Counted from the first letter of the stretch, positions 9,695 to 18,832 are shown. The stretch: 64,000 nucleotides of DNA from Acinetobacter sp. ANC 4470 (GCF_002135335.1 NZ_NEGC01000001.1:496001-560000), one strand, 5' to 3'. Numbers and translations are program-made. Notes: generated by a model from the letters alone, not told the origin.

Positions 9695-11236
9695 TTAAAC
9701 TAACTGATAGTAAACTTTCAAAGCCTCGACCAATTCTGTTTTTAATCGAAGGGTATCTGTAAATCTAATTTGTTTAATATCGGTTAGATTAAAGCCAACT
9801 CGATTTGCATCAAATGGTGAACTATCACTTTTAACCAAAATAAAATTCTTTTGATCCAAACCTTTGCCTCGATTAAGCCCCATCAAATAACCAATTTCAT
9901 GGTAAACATTACCATTTTGATGGCTAATATCAGCTATTAATAAACCACTATCTTCGATAAGTTCTAAAATTTCGTCATTAATATTGTGGGAATAGCCTTG
10001 ATTAAATTGATCAATCCTAATTTCACGGAGCTGAATTTCCTGCTCGAACTCGAAATTGATCGTCCGTACTGCTTCTTTAATAGCATCATAATGTGGAGCT
10101 GTATCAGAAGAAAACTGCATTGAAATAAAAATTTGTTTACTCTTTACTTCTTTTATTTTTCTATAAATTCTTATGAGGGATGATGAATGTACTTGATCTA
10201 GTTCAAATATATGATTTCGCTTCAACCAATTGATAAAAATTTGCAATTTCATTTGTGAAAGTTGAATAAACACACAAGCCACAACAATATCGACCGATAT
10301 ATCAGTCAGATTTTCATTTCCTAAAATCTTGTTTACTTCTCTTAAAGATTGCTTGATTTTGAGTATTTCATCATTTGACTCTGTAATCACTTTTTCCGTA
10401 AGTGCTATATCAATAATCTTTTTCGAAAAAGTTAGCGGACAATTTATAAAATCATTTCCTAAATTTGGATACACATCCGCTAAATTTTGGATTGATGCAA
10501 TACCTAACTCACGAACGGCATAAGTTGCCCAATCAAATTTTTCTTTTAATTCTTCATTATCAAAGCCTTCAATACCATCTTGAGAAATAATAGCCTTAAG
10601 ATTTTGCTCTAAAGTTAAAGGTATAGCTTTACCGTTGATATTATTGAAAATCACACGTTCAGCTTTCTTATTTTCTCTTTGGATCGTTATACCATCTTGC
10701 TCATGAATAACAGAGCTCAAGACTATACAAAAAGGTGCATTTTTATCTGATACCGCTGTATTATCAAGATGCTCAACTGCGGAAAGACGATGATTTCCAT
10801 CAATACGTTTAAATGGTTTTAATCCACCTCCAATTAAAGCATCATTTATAGTTAACTCAACTAATTGAACTTCACTGTTATTTCGAATATCAGCTACATT
10901 TTTAAATGGAACTGCTTTAACTTTTAATTCAATTCCATCAACATTAGATTTAAAAGATTTAGATTTCTGCAATGGATCCAATAGTTTTTGAAATGGTGGA
11001 ATATCTCCATTTCCTGTAAAACGCTGTTGTACATCTAAACTTAAGATAATTTCAGAGAAAAATAAATATTCCTCATTTTGAAGATAGTGCTCTAGTTCTT
11101 GTTCACGTTCTTGAATATATGCTCGTTGATAACTTACATCTGGCTCAGACAATCGAGCAAGCTCACCCAATGGGGCAAAACCACGAATACACAGCTGACC
11201 ACCCAATGAATATTCTAAAATCCCCCGAATAATCAC
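9695..11236 (-). CDS. DGQHR-type protein fused to a TIR/deoxyribosyltransferase-like domain
   Basis: A protein of 513 residues with a GTG start whose G overlaps the TGA stop of hsdS and a GGAGAAG site upstream, so the two are translationally coupled. Residues about 1-350 look like a DndB/DGQHR-type module, with KRIDGNHRLSAVEH near residue 147 in place of DGQHR and RVIFNNINGKAIPL after it. Residues about 365-513 look like a nucleoside 2-deoxyribosyltransferase or TIR-like fold: KQIFISMQFS, REIRIDQ, then LLIADISHQNGNVYHEIGYL, where ADIS and the glutamate in HEIG occupy the usual nucleotide-binding and catalytic positions. Inferred role: a sensor/effector that may cleave NAD or a nucleotide. The fusion inside a restriction operon is unusual. 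Confidence 0.6.
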   Translation of the reverse strand: MIIRGILEYSLGGQLCIRGFAPLGELARLSEPDVSYQRAYIQEREQELEHYLQNEEYLFFSEIILSLDVQQRFTGNGDIPPFQKLLDPLQKSKSFKSNVDGIELKVKAVPFKNVADIRNNSEVQLVELTINDALIGGGLKPFKRIDGNHRLSAVEHLDNTAVSDKNAPFCIVLSSVIHEQDGITIQRENKKAERVIFNNINGKAIPLTLEQNLKAIISQDGIEGFDNEELKEKFDWATYAVRELGIASIQNLADVYPNLGNDFINCPLTFSKKIIDIALTEKVITESNDEILKIKQSLREVNKILGNENLTDISVDIVVACVFIQLSQMKLQIFINWLKRNHIFELDQVHSSSLIRIYRKIKEVKSKQIFISMQFSSDTAPHYDAIKEAVRTINFEFEQEIQLREIRIDQFNQGYSHNINDEILELIEDSGLLIADISHQNGNVYHEIGYLMGLNRGKGLDQKNFILVKSDSSPFDANRVGFNLTDIKQIRFTDTLRLKTELVEALKVYYQLV

Positions 11237-12678
11237 ACTACTTCTCCAAGAATCATTTGTTCAATTTCTTGCTTTGCATGTTCAAGAACTTGATTCGCTT
11301 CATCCTCTAGATTTTTAGCCTCGTCACGTATCTGTTTAATATGTGAAATTATTTCTTCTTGAACATTTAATGGAGGTACAATAATATCTTGACTAAAATA
11401 CTCAGACATAATTAAGTTTCGAATACCATTAGTTTGGCTTTGCATACTTTCCGTAAGTTTTATTTTGTGCATTAGATTTAAATAATAGAATAAATATTCA
11501 GGAGTAATTTCATTTGATACAACAGTAAATTTATGTACAAAATTTGAATGAATAAGTGGTGAATATTTACATGCATGTCTATCTATAATAGCAATACGCC
11601 CTACTGGTTGATTTTCACTCCCACCAGATTTTTCTACAATCAAATCATTAAGTATCAACTCAGATTTTTCAAATATTCTTTTATCAATCAACCTTTGCTT
11701 AACCTTTCCATTTACAAATCTTAAATTACCTTTGTTATCAAATTCTGTAGCACGTATCACTGTACAACAAACAAATTTTTTATTATCAAAATCACTTGCA
11801 ACATCAGCTCCCCAGTTTCCTCCAAAACCTTTAGAAACCAGTAGTTTTAATGGTTTCTTTATAAAAGCAGACTCAATTATACTTTTCTTTAAATTTTGTA
11901 CATCAACTTTATAAGCATTTGGATCTAAACGCCTGCCGATTATATTTGTAAAATTAATTTTAAAAATTCTATCTCTAATTTTTTCTTTCTTATTAGACAA
12001 ATGAATACCTAGTTTATCTAATAAGTAAGCATCAATAGATGTTAATTTTTCTCTAGCGCACTCTCTTTTTATTTTTTCTAAATTTTGAGAAATATTCCAA
12101 ACATTAATAATTTTGCGTTGTACATCTTTAACAGGAACAACAATAGGTATAGAAGATAACTGCTGATAATTAATATTTTTTTGAGCTGCTTGTGGTGCCA
12201 AATCTTCAATATATTGACGAATTAGAGAAATATAGATATTGATATATTCTAATTCCAGCAAATCATTTTTTGAAGTTAAACCAATTAAACTATCTGGAAA
12301 ACATGCTGGATAGTTCAGGATAGCTGTATAGCCAATATTTGCAGCAATAGTCAAAACAACAACTGGCTCAGAAAATAAACGACTGGTTTTCAAACCTTTA
12401 TCATTTAAAGTCTGAGAGTAGGAAATATCTGAACCGAATTTAGCACGAACAACATCCCCTGTTTGAATAAATGGATATTTTCCATCATAGAAACTCGGAT
12501 CATTGCGAGGTCGATGACCAAAACGCCCACGTTGCATATTTATAACTTCTTTGAGTTTATAAACGGGCAGAGATGTTTTATTAACTATATCTAAGTTACT
12601 ATTTTTATAATAAAAAATAGGATCTAATCGTTTTTCAATTTCCGAATAATTCAATCGAAATGAAAGCTTATTAAGCAT
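11233..12678 (-). CDS. hsdS: Type I-like restriction-modification specificity subunit (HsdS)
   Basis: A protein of 481 residues from the ATG at 12678, preceded by AGGAG; the start overlaps the end of the methylase gene by 8 bases. It contains two target-recognition domains in tandem. The first (residues about 30-190) has FIQTGDVVR and AAQKNINYQQLSSIPIVVP; the second (about 250-470) has LIVEKSGGSENQPVGRIAI and SEYFSQDIIVPPLNVQEEI. Each ends in the helical spacer typical of HsdS. It should set the bipartite DNA recognition sequence for the fused nuclease-methylase upstream. Confidence 0.92.
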   Translation of the reverse strand: MLNKLSFRLNYSEIEKRLDPIFYYKNSNLDIVNKTSLPVYKLKEVINMQRGRFGHRPRNDPSFYDGKYPFIQTGDVVRAKFGSDISYSQTLNDKGLKTSRLFSEPVVVLTIAANIGYTAILNYPACFPDSLIGLTSKNDLLELEYINIYISLIRQYIEDLAPQAAQKNINYQQLSSIPIVVPVKDVQRKIINVWNISQNLEKIKRECAREKLTSIDAYLLDKLGIHLSNKKEKIRDRIFKINFTNIIGRRLDPNAYKVDVQNLKKSIIESAFIKKPLKLLVSKGFGGNWGADVASDFDNKKFVCCTVIRATEFDNKGNLRFVNGKVKQRLIDKRIFEKSELILNDLIVEKSGGSENQPVGRIAIIDRHACKYSPLIHSNFVHKFTVVSNEITPEYLFYYLNLMHKIKLTESMQSQTNGIRNLIMSEYFSQDIIVPPLNVQEEIISHIKQIRDEAKNLEDEANQVLEHAKQEIEQMILGEVV

Positions 12679-14881
12679 TCTCAATCTCCTGAATAAATTT
12701 AGCTAATTCAGTAGAAATAAGCTCTAACTCATTTAGTTGCGTTGGTTTACCCGTTGCGTCATAACCAATATCTTCAGCAATCGCCATAAAGATTGGATAA
12801 TCTGGCAATTCATTCTGCTTGGTTTGTAAATACGAATCTTCTAGCTTTTCTTTTAACTCATTTATCTTTTCACGATATTCAGCATCAATCTCAGCTTTCC
12901 ATGCTTTATATTCTTCGGTCTTTTTCAACTCCGTTAAGGTCATATCATCATACGGACTATCGAAACCTTCCATTTTTTTAATCACTAAAGCTTTGTCTTT
13001 ATCCCATGCTTTTAATTGATTTTCATAAACATTTTTGGCCTTCAAGTTATTTTGAATATTCAATTTTCGTTGCTTTAAATCTTCTGTATGGTTTTCAGAG
13101 TATTTTTTCAAGAATAAAACTGAACTTTTAACCCCTGCACCTGTTGCAGAGAATGCGGTTTGAGGCATAGAGATTACCGCAACAATACGATACCAATCCT
13201 CTATTTGATCACGCACATATTGCAGACTACTATTGGTTAAAATCCCATCTGGAATAACAACAGCCAAATAACCACCTTCATTTAAGAAGTTATAAGCCTG
13301 CTCAATAAACAAAACTTCCGTACTTTGAGAGTCGCGGTTTTTAACACCAGCATTTTTTATATCTAACCAACCAGCCTCATTGTTACCTAAATTATAAGTT
13401 TTTAAATAAGCTTGCTCTGTCAGTTTTACAGCCGATCCAAATGGTGGATTGGTAATAATGAAATCAAATGTTCCGTATTTAAAACCTTTGTTATGTGTAT
13501 TTTTCTGAATTGTTTGCTCATTTAGCAAACCATCTGATGAAATCACATTGGTATGCCCATCATCATGAATAATCATGTTCATTTTTGCTGTACGAGCAAT
13601 TTGTTCGTTAATCTCTATTCCATAAAGATTTTTTTCTGCAAAATCATGCCAATATTCATGCCATGAACTATAGTCATCTTTATCTGTTTCAAATTCAGGA
13701 TATTCTAAATCTGCTTGATGACGTACTTTATCTAAGGCATGCAATAAGAAACCACCACTACCACAAGAAGTATCTAACACTCGTGATGTATTTTTAATCG
13801 GTAAAACATCAACAATAAATTTAACAATTGGACGAGGTGTAAAGTATTGACCAAACTCACCACGGAAAAAACTTCCCATGAATGTCTCGAAAGCTCGTCC
13901 TTTACTATCAAGGTCAGTTTCGTTTAAATTGATTTCTTGTAGATAATTTACAATAGTACGAATACGTTCATTGGATAAACGAATATCATCTTTAAAGACC
14001 TCTTTATCGAAATCTTTACCCTTTTCATAAATATGTTTAATGCGATCAGCCAATGCCTGATTCGTCTTACGAATGGATTCCGCTTCATCTTTACCTTGAA
14101 CAGTAATCACCTGAAATTTGTAAATTTCACCTTTCTTTCTTCTTTTTTTAGTTGCGCCTTCTAAATTGTAACGCTCATCCCAAATCTTGCAGAAAATTAA
14201 TTTATCCAGTTCATCAAAAGCTTCAGATGGATTTAACTGACCGCCTGCCCAAAGCGCATCATGTGCTTGTTTAAAGCGACGAGTTAACTCATCTTCAGCA
14301 ACTTTTTTAAGATCTTTAAATTCTTGCGTAATTTGTTTACCAGTCTTAGGATCTGTATATTCATGTTTACCACCACCTTTAACAAAGGTATAAGGAGCAA
14401 CACTATCAGAACCAAAATGTGGTAGGTCAGTTAAAGCTTCACGTGTATTTTTTTCTTTGTTGAAGCGATAGATTTCACTAAGTAATGTTGAATATACCCA
14501 AATATACTTCACTGTACCTGAGAGTGCGTTTGCATAACTAAAGCATTGATTAATCGCTTGATTAAACTCTGCCTGAGTAACTTCTTGTTTTTTGGCTTCA
14601 ATAATTATAATTGGTTTAGTGTGAGAAGAATCTTCAAAAACAATAATGTCAGCTTCACGCTTATCTGCCCCCATAGTCACAGGAACAAACTGTTTAATAT
14701 TTTCAACAGGGTAACCAAACTCTAGTACTAGACGAATAAAAGCTTCTGCTTGGACTTTTTCTTCTGGATTATTAAAATTTCTAGATTTACCTTGCTTAAC
14801 ATAAGTAATCGTTGAGCCATCTACACTCACCTCAATTAGATTTGAATTTTCACCTTGTTTAATCCAATTGTCCATATTCAT
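12671..14881 (-). CDS. N6-adenine DNA methylase with N-terminal HsdR_N-like nuclease domain (fused R-M subunit)
   Basis: A protein of 736 residues. Residues about 30-135 resemble the HsdR N-terminal nuclease domain: KREADIIVFED then PIIIIEAKKQE, the D...ExK of a PD-(D/E)xK fold. Residues about 330-640 are an N6-adenine methylase of the HsdM type, with GQYFTPRPIV, motif I VLDTSCGSGGF (about 370) and motif IV ITNPPFGSA (about 477). The C-terminal about 100 residues are coiled-coil-like. No helicase or translocase domain is present and no separate hsdR gene lies nearby. With the downstream HsdS this resembles type IIB/IIG (BcgI-like) enzymes, where one subunit cuts and methylates. It is the first gene of the operon. 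Confidence 0.85.
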   Translation of the reverse strand: MNMDNWIKQGENSNLIEVSVDGSTITYVKQGKSRNFNNPEEKVQAEAFIRLVLEFGYPVENIKQFVPVTMGADKREADIIVFEDSSHTKPIIIIEAKKQEVTQAEFNQAINQCFSYANALSGTVKYIWVYSTLLSEIYRFNKEKNTREALTDLPHFGSDSVAPYTFVKGGGKHEYTDPKTGKQITQEFKDLKKVAEDELTRRFKQAHDALWAGGQLNPSEAFDELDKLIFCKIWDERYNLEGATKKRRKKGEIYKFQVITVQGKDEAESIRKTNQALADRIKHIYEKGKDFDKEVFKDDIRLSNERIRTIVNYLQEINLNETDLDSKGRAFETFMGSFFRGEFGQYFTPRPIVKFIVDVLPIKNTSRVLDTSCGSGGFLLHALDKVRHQADLEYPEFETDKDDYSSWHEYWHDFAEKNLYGIEINEQIARTAKMNMIIHDDGHTNVISSDGLLNEQTIQKNTHNKGFKYGTFDFIITNPPFGSAVKLTEQAYLKTYNLGNNEAGWLDIKNAGVKNRDSQSTEVLFIEQAYNFLNEGGYLAVVIPDGILTNSSLQYVRDQIEDWYRIVAVISMPQTAFSATGAGVKSSVLFLKKYSENHTEDLKQRKLNIQNNLKAKNVYENQLKAWDKDKALVIKKMEGFDSPYDDMTLTELKKTEEYKAWKAEIDAEYREKINELKEKLEDSYLQTKQNELPDYPIFMAIAEDIGYDATGKPTQLNELELISTELAKFIQEIENA

Positions 14882-14906
14882 GTTTCTACTTGAAAATATT
14901 AAAAAA

Positions 14907-14923
14907 TGATAGGTATTCTATCA
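14907..14923. promoter_or_regulatory. Perfect dyad, probable operator upstream of the R-M operon
   Basis: TGATAG and CTATCA flank GTATT, a 6-5-6 palindrome 26 bases before the methylase start. On the minus strand it overlaps TAGAAT, a possible -10 box, with TTGACG 19 bases upstream as a loose -35. This position suits a repressor or controller protein site. No controller gene is seen in the operon; AlpA is the nearest regulator gene. Confidence 0.45.
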
Positions 14924-15078
14924 AATATTCTAATAATCCCGTCAATAAATTGGCAACTTACACCCCCCACTAAAAAATGCTTTTTATACCAGCAATTTGT
15001 CACCCACCTTAAACTGAACTAAATAAGAAATGACGCATTAAGGTAAACAAAAAAATAAGGGAGCTTTCGCTCCCACAC

Positions 15079-15306
15079 TTATCGACTTCGTATCTTGCCT
15101 TCAAGCCACTGATGAACTTCTAAAGCCACCCAACCAATACGTGATTCACTTAATCGTACTGGTTTTGGAAAATTGGGATCATAGTACTTTGAGTTCATAT
15201 TTATCATCTCGTAAATTTTCGCACGACTAATGCTGGTAAATTGAATTACATCTTTAATATTAATAATTTGATTCATCTGAAATGTCTGGCCTGTGATCGC
15301 ATTCAT
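15079..15306 (-). CDS. alpA: AlpA-family excisionase / transcriptional regulator
   Basis: A protein of 75 residues starting at 15306, preceded by AGGAG. The AlpA/MerR-like winged helix is clear: IINIKDVIQFTSISRAKIYEMI, then PNFPKPVRLSESRIGW and EVHQWLEGKI. Family members bind DNA near attachment sites and control integrase expression or excision of P4-type islands. It lies at the end of the Gp3-like/YqaJ block, whose order fits a mobility control region. Confidence 0.9.
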   Translation of the reverse strand: MNAITGQTFQMNQIINIKDVIQFTSISRAKIYEMINMNSKYYDPNFPKPVRLSESRIGWVALEVHQWLEGKIRSR

Positions 15307-15311
15307 AATTC

Positions 15312-15401
15312 TTACTCCTGATCTTTAATGCGAGCGGCAATTCGCTCAAATGATTGAGCTATTCGTAAATAATAACTTTCGCCTTCTGTCCAAGTCTTAA
15401 T
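15312..15401 (-). CDS. Possible 29-residue peptide between the Gp3-like gene and alpA
   Basis: The frame reading (I)KTWTEGESYYLRIAQSF and ending IKDQE stays open from an ATT that overlaps the Gp3-like stop region to a TAA 5 bases before the alpA start. The peptide looks protein-like, and the AGGAG of alpA lies inside its end, as in a coupled operon. It has no ATG, GTG or TTG start, so it would need the rare ATT start. It may instead be a degenerate leftover. Confidence 0.25.
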   Translation of the reverse strand: MKTWTEGESYYLRIAQSFERIAARIKDQE

Positions 15402-16287
15402 TCACGACCCTGACAGACTGCTGTAAGCCTTTCTGAATATCCTGCACATGTGTAAGATCTTGCCCCTGTTCAAGTTTTTCACCTGCATCTACATAAAACT
15501 CCTCAACCGCATCCAACCCCTCTTCTGCATTCACCTCAAACCTCGCATTGCCATAACCCTGCCTTGCCACATGATCTAATGCTTCTTGATAAAAGCCAGC
15601 TGCCTTACTCTGTTCATCAATCTGCTTGGCTTGAACAATGGCATCATTCAAACTAACACCCTCGCGCAAAGTGAGATCGACGTAATACACCGGCTGACGA
15701 TAACTTTGTGTTGTACTTTTCCCCCTGAGTGTCAGCTGTAAAGGCAAACATGAAAGTAAACCACCCGATGCTGCATGGTAATAGCTGAGTCTCGCAGCCA
15801 AAGTCCGAATACTATTAAAGCCCGTGGTTCTAAAAATGAATGTGCCCAGTTCATCCGATTCATCTAAGTTCACGTGCAGACGTCCATAGGGTTTGCAGTT
15901 ACCGCCCTGTGCGAGTTGGCATAAGTCAGGTGATGGGCATGGATGTTGTTCAATGCCCTGTTGAGTCAGTCGCTGGCAAGTTTCACCATCCCCCACACAA
16001 ACAGGTCTACCCGTTTGGCGGTCAAATAAACTGTACTCCGCGCGTAGATTGAGTTCGGGATCATTGAAGATCATGCGTACTGGAATAGTTCTCAGTTTCT
16101 GATTCGGTGCGTTGGCTCGAAGCTGCTCATCTAAGGGATGTTTGACCCAGCCATCTTTATTCTGGATTTGACTGGTAATCGTAAATTGGTCATCTTTTTC
16201 AGGCAGGCGTTTACTGTTCTTTTCAACCATTTTGCCAATGCTGATTCTGCCCAATATTGGCGGTGTAATTGCTAAACCTTTAATCAT
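15397..16287 (-). CDS. Gp3-like recombination directionality factor (often named hydrolase or metal-binding protein)
   Basis: A protein of 296 residues. It begins MIKGLAITPPILGRISIGKM and continues RLPEKDDQFTITSQIQ, the pattern of Gp3-like proteins of phages and integrative elements. A cysteine set at about residues 100-135 (GETCQRL, HPCPSPDLC, GNCKPYG) suggests metal binding. Family members include directionality factors that push integrases toward excision; many are known only as hydrolase or metal-binding protein. It sits in the standard trio with YqaJ and DUF932 genes on the same strand. Precise activity is inferred. Confidence 0.65.
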   Translation of the reverse strand: MIKGLAITPPILGRISIGKMVEKNSKRLPEKDDQFTITSQIQNKDGWVKHPLDEQLRANAPNQKLRTIPVRMIFNDPELNLRAEYSLFDRQTGRPVCVGDGETCQRLTQQGIEQHPCPSPDLCQLAQGGNCKPYGRLHVNLDESDELGTFIFRTTGFNSIRTLAARLSYYHAASGGLLSCLPLQLTLRGKSTTQSYRQPVYYVDLTLREGVSLNDAIVQAKQIDEQSKAAGFYQEALDHVARQGYGNARFEVNAEEGLDAVEEFYVDAGEKLEQGQDLTHVQDIQKGLQQSVRVVN

Positions 16288-16371
16288 ATTATTTTCCTCA
16301 TTCAGTTATTTTTTACGTTTGTCTGGTTGATATGTAGAAATCATTTATTTCTTCGCAATTCAGTCCATTTA

Positions 16372-16405
16372 GTTCTCTGTAGGTACTTCGGTGCTTACAG
16401 GGAAC
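16372..16405. promoter_or_regulatory. Stable 15-bp hairpin with a UUCG loop between yqaJ and the Gp3-like gene
   Basis: GTTCTCTGTA pairs with TACAGGGAAC, and inside it GGTAC pairs with GTGCT around TTCG, with wobble pairs only. No T-tract follows on the minus strand, so it is not an ordinary terminator of the YqaJ transcript. It may stabilise or process the polycistronic mRNA. Confidence 0.5.
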
Positions 16406-16471
16406 GGGGGCTGTTTTGCGATTTTTTGCAGATATGCACTGGATTGGATTATGGTTAAGATGAAATTTTGT

Positions 16472-17536
16472 TTATTCGTCATCATGGCTGTAGATGTTAA
16501 AACGCCGTGTGCCCTGCTTGCTTTGTGGAAATTGATTCAACATTTCAGGATGCAGTTTAAGTAAGGCTTTGCTGTCGAGGCTGATCGAATCTTTGGCCTT
16601 TTTCCATGTCACTGAACCTGTCTTAAAGGTCGCTCGTTCTGCTTCCTGCATGTGGGCTTGCAATTGGTGCTTGAGTTGATCGAATTGCTGTTGATGCTTT
16701 TCGATCTGATTACGCGCTTGAATGAGTTGCTCAAACTGTTGATTGGCTGTTTCATCTTTAGATAAGTCTGTGGTACTGAGGGGCACGTGCTCGGGATACA
16801 GTTGTTGTAAGGCTTTGGCTGCTGATGCGCTGGCGTCTGCATCAGGTGGCGTGTCTTTTTCGACACAGTCCCAGAAGTGACGTTCGGCATTGATGATGTG
16901 CTGGATAACACTTTCACTGCGAGTAACTTTGAAGATCCGCGTTTCATGCCCACAGAGTAAGACACAGATATGGGCTGCTTTTTTACCTGTCACCGCGAGT
17001 TGATGCTGGACTTGGCAGAGCACGTATAAAGGCACACCATCGCGCCACAGTTTCGCCCCATATTCTCCCGCAGTTTTACATTCTAGAATTTGCACATCCG
17101 CATCACCCACCACGGAATAATCCAAGTTGGCAAGCATGAAATGCTTGTCTGGATCACGGTGTTGTAACACCGCATTCACCCGTCTCACTTTATAATTGGT
17201 GTGCATGCTATAGTATTCCGCCACCAACGGTTCTAAGCGTTTCCCCCAATACAAAGGCGCATGCCCTTCACTTTCATCTTCAATCGATTGTTTCACTCGG
17301 CCTGTTTTAATCATCCACAGTTCTAACATCGACATATACGGATTCAGACCACAGGCTGCGGCACAATCACTGCTGCCAATGCCTTGGCGACGCACTTCTA
17401 ACCATTCGGCTTGACTTAAGTTTCGGGTATCGACAAAGCGTTTGGCCGTAAATAGTTTGGGTGCAATAAAAGCTGTGGCTGGTGAGTTAATGTTTGCTGT
17501 AGGTAATGTTGTTGCGGTGGTCAGGGCGATATTCAT
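16472..17536 (-). CDS. YqaJ-family viral recombinase (lambda-type exonuclease)
   Basis: A protein of 354 residues. The YqaJ domain starts with EVRRQGIGSSDCAAACGLNP (about residues 47-66) and contains NLDYSVVGD and ILECKTAGEYGAKLW, which carry the metal-binding D...ExK of lambda-type exonucleases. Residues 230-310 form a coiled coil rich in Q. Such enzymes resect double-stranded DNA for strand annealing in phages and mobile islands. No separate annealing protein of the Bet or RecT type is evident; the adjacent Gp3-like and DUF932 genes are its usual partners. Confidence 0.88.
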   Translation of the reverse strand: MNIALTTATTLPTANINSPATAFIAPKLFTAKRFVDTRNLSQAEWLEVRRQGIGSSDCAAACGLNPYMSMLELWMIKTGRVKQSIEDESEGHAPLYWGKRLEPLVAEYYSMHTNYKVRRVNAVLQHRDPDKHFMLANLDYSVVGDADVQILECKTAGEYGAKLWRDGVPLYVLCQVQHQLAVTGKKAAHICVLLCGHETRIFKVTRSESVIQHIINAERHFWDCVEKDTPPDADASASAAKALQQLYPEHVPLSTTDLSKDETANQQFEQLIQARNQIEKHQQQFDQLKHQLQAHMQEAERATFKTGSVTWKKAKDSISLDSKALLKLHPEMLNQFPQSKQGTRRFNIYSHDDE

Positions 17537-17567
17537 ATTAAATTCCTATAGATGTTAAATTGGGGCA

Positions 17568-17593
17568 TAAAAAAACCACATCCGAAGATGTGG
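17568..17593 (-). terminator. Rho-independent terminator between the DUF932 gene and yqaJ
   Basis: On the minus strand CCACATC-TTCG-GATGTGG is followed by seven T residues. It should end most transcripts from the DUF932 gene, giving yqaJ its own promoter or read-through control. Confidence 0.8.
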
Positions 17594-17704
17594 CTATGCC
17601 TTTATTTATTAAGTTAAGATAATGAGATAGAGGGATCAATAAGGAGAGTAAGCTTGAGCGATATCCGTCTGCTTAGGCTAAGCTTGAGTATTCGCCCGAT
17701 GCAT

Positions 17705-18742
17705 TTAAGTCAACATGCGTAACGCCTGTTCTAAACTGCGTTGCTTTAAACCAGCCCCTGCACCAAACCATGCTGAATCCAAACGATGATCTCGACTCAT
17801 TGCCCGACGCTCATGGTCAATAAACTCAGTCATGGAACAGAGTAAGCCATAAGCCGTTTCCTTGGCTGAGGATAGCTCTGCGCCCCGTCCATGACCATTG
17901 AACATGCGCATGACTTTCGACATTGATCGACCATTGGGTTCTGTTTTAGCACTATTGTTCTGTGCTTGTGTCGCCACATTGCGATAGAACTGAATAATGC
18001 TGTCATCCTGTTCTGTATTGCTTAAGCTGGTGTTATTAAACACCGCATCGAAATAAGCAGCAGCTTCGGTCTGGGTGACTTTGCGCTGACTGAGTTGTTT
18101 CATTTCATACATATGCTCCTCCCATGCACGCACCGAAATCCCCAATTGTTGTTTCACCTTGTCGGCATCGAACTTGGTGCTGTGCGGGACTTTGACCACA
18201 CCTACACTTGATGCCTGCCCACGTAAGGCAATCGCTAAGGTGTTGTTACAGACCACACGAATACTGGTGAATTGCGCCGTGGTGGCAAGCGTTCCATCAC
18301 AGGCTGTAGCCAGTAAAATATAACCATTACTGACATCTTTGCCTTTTAACGCTGTGCTTTGTCCTGTACGTGCCAAGGCCCAGAACTTCTTCCCGCCTTT
18401 CAGCACCCCTGCGGTTTCCAATTCAAAGCCTGCTTGTTCGGTCAGGTCTTTATAGAAATGTAGGATTTCTTTAGGTTGCACTTCTTGATAACGCTGACTG
18501 ACCACCGATAAAGGTGCATGCGTGTCCGAACGGTACAACACCCGCTGTTCTTCAAACGGCATAATGATGTTTTGACCCCGTTGGTTTTGTGCCATGTAAC
18601 TGACATCGGAGGATTCAATACGCCAGTCCATGCCTGCCTGCTGTGCCCAAACGTCAATCGGTTGATGATGGGTGAGTTGATTACCGAGACCATGCCAAGG
18701 GGTTTGTCCGACATAGGCCATTTGTTCAAGTTGATGTGCCAT
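17705..18742 (-). CDS. DUF932 (phage/plasmid-like) protein
   Basis: A protein of 345 residues starting at MAHQLEQMAYVGQTPWHGLG, chosen for the AAGGA site upstream; the longer in-frame start at 18790 lacks one. The TPWHGLGNQL opening, EEQRVLYRSDT, and the C-terminal KETAYGLLCSMTEFIDHERR are hallmarks of DUF932 proteins of plasmids, ICEs and phages. Its biochemical role is unknown. It is found with YqaJ and Gp3-like genes and is presumed to help DNA maintenance or replication. Confidence 0.88.
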   Translation of the reverse strand: MAHQLEQMAYVGQTPWHGLGNQLTHHQPIDVWAQQAGMDWRIESSDVSYMAQNQRGQNIIMPFEEQRVLYRSDTHAPLSVVSQRYQEVQPKEILHFYKDLTEQAGFELETAGVLKGGKKFWALARTGQSTALKGKDVSNGYILLATACDGTLATTAQFTSIRVVCNNTLAIALRGQASSVGVVKVPHSTKFDADKVKQQLGISVRAWEEHMYEMKQLSQRKVTQTEAAAYFDAVFNNTSLSNTEQDDSIIQFYRNVATQAQNNSAKTEPNGRSMSKVMRMFNGHGRGAELSSAKETAYGLLCSMTEFIDHERRAMSRDHRLDSAWFGAGAGLKQRSLEQALRMLT

Positions 18743-18832
18743 AAAATAAGTCCTTATTTTTAATAATGAATAAATTGAAATATCCGTCACTGCAAAATAT
18801 GCAGCACTTTAATATAAAAGTTGAATGAAGCT

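Noticed and set aside
17654..17722. Short plus-strand frame from a TTG after AAGGAG, 22 codons
   Set aside because: It overlaps the end of the DUF932 gene, has a repeated TAAGCTTGAG sequence and no protein-like character beyond the ribosome site.
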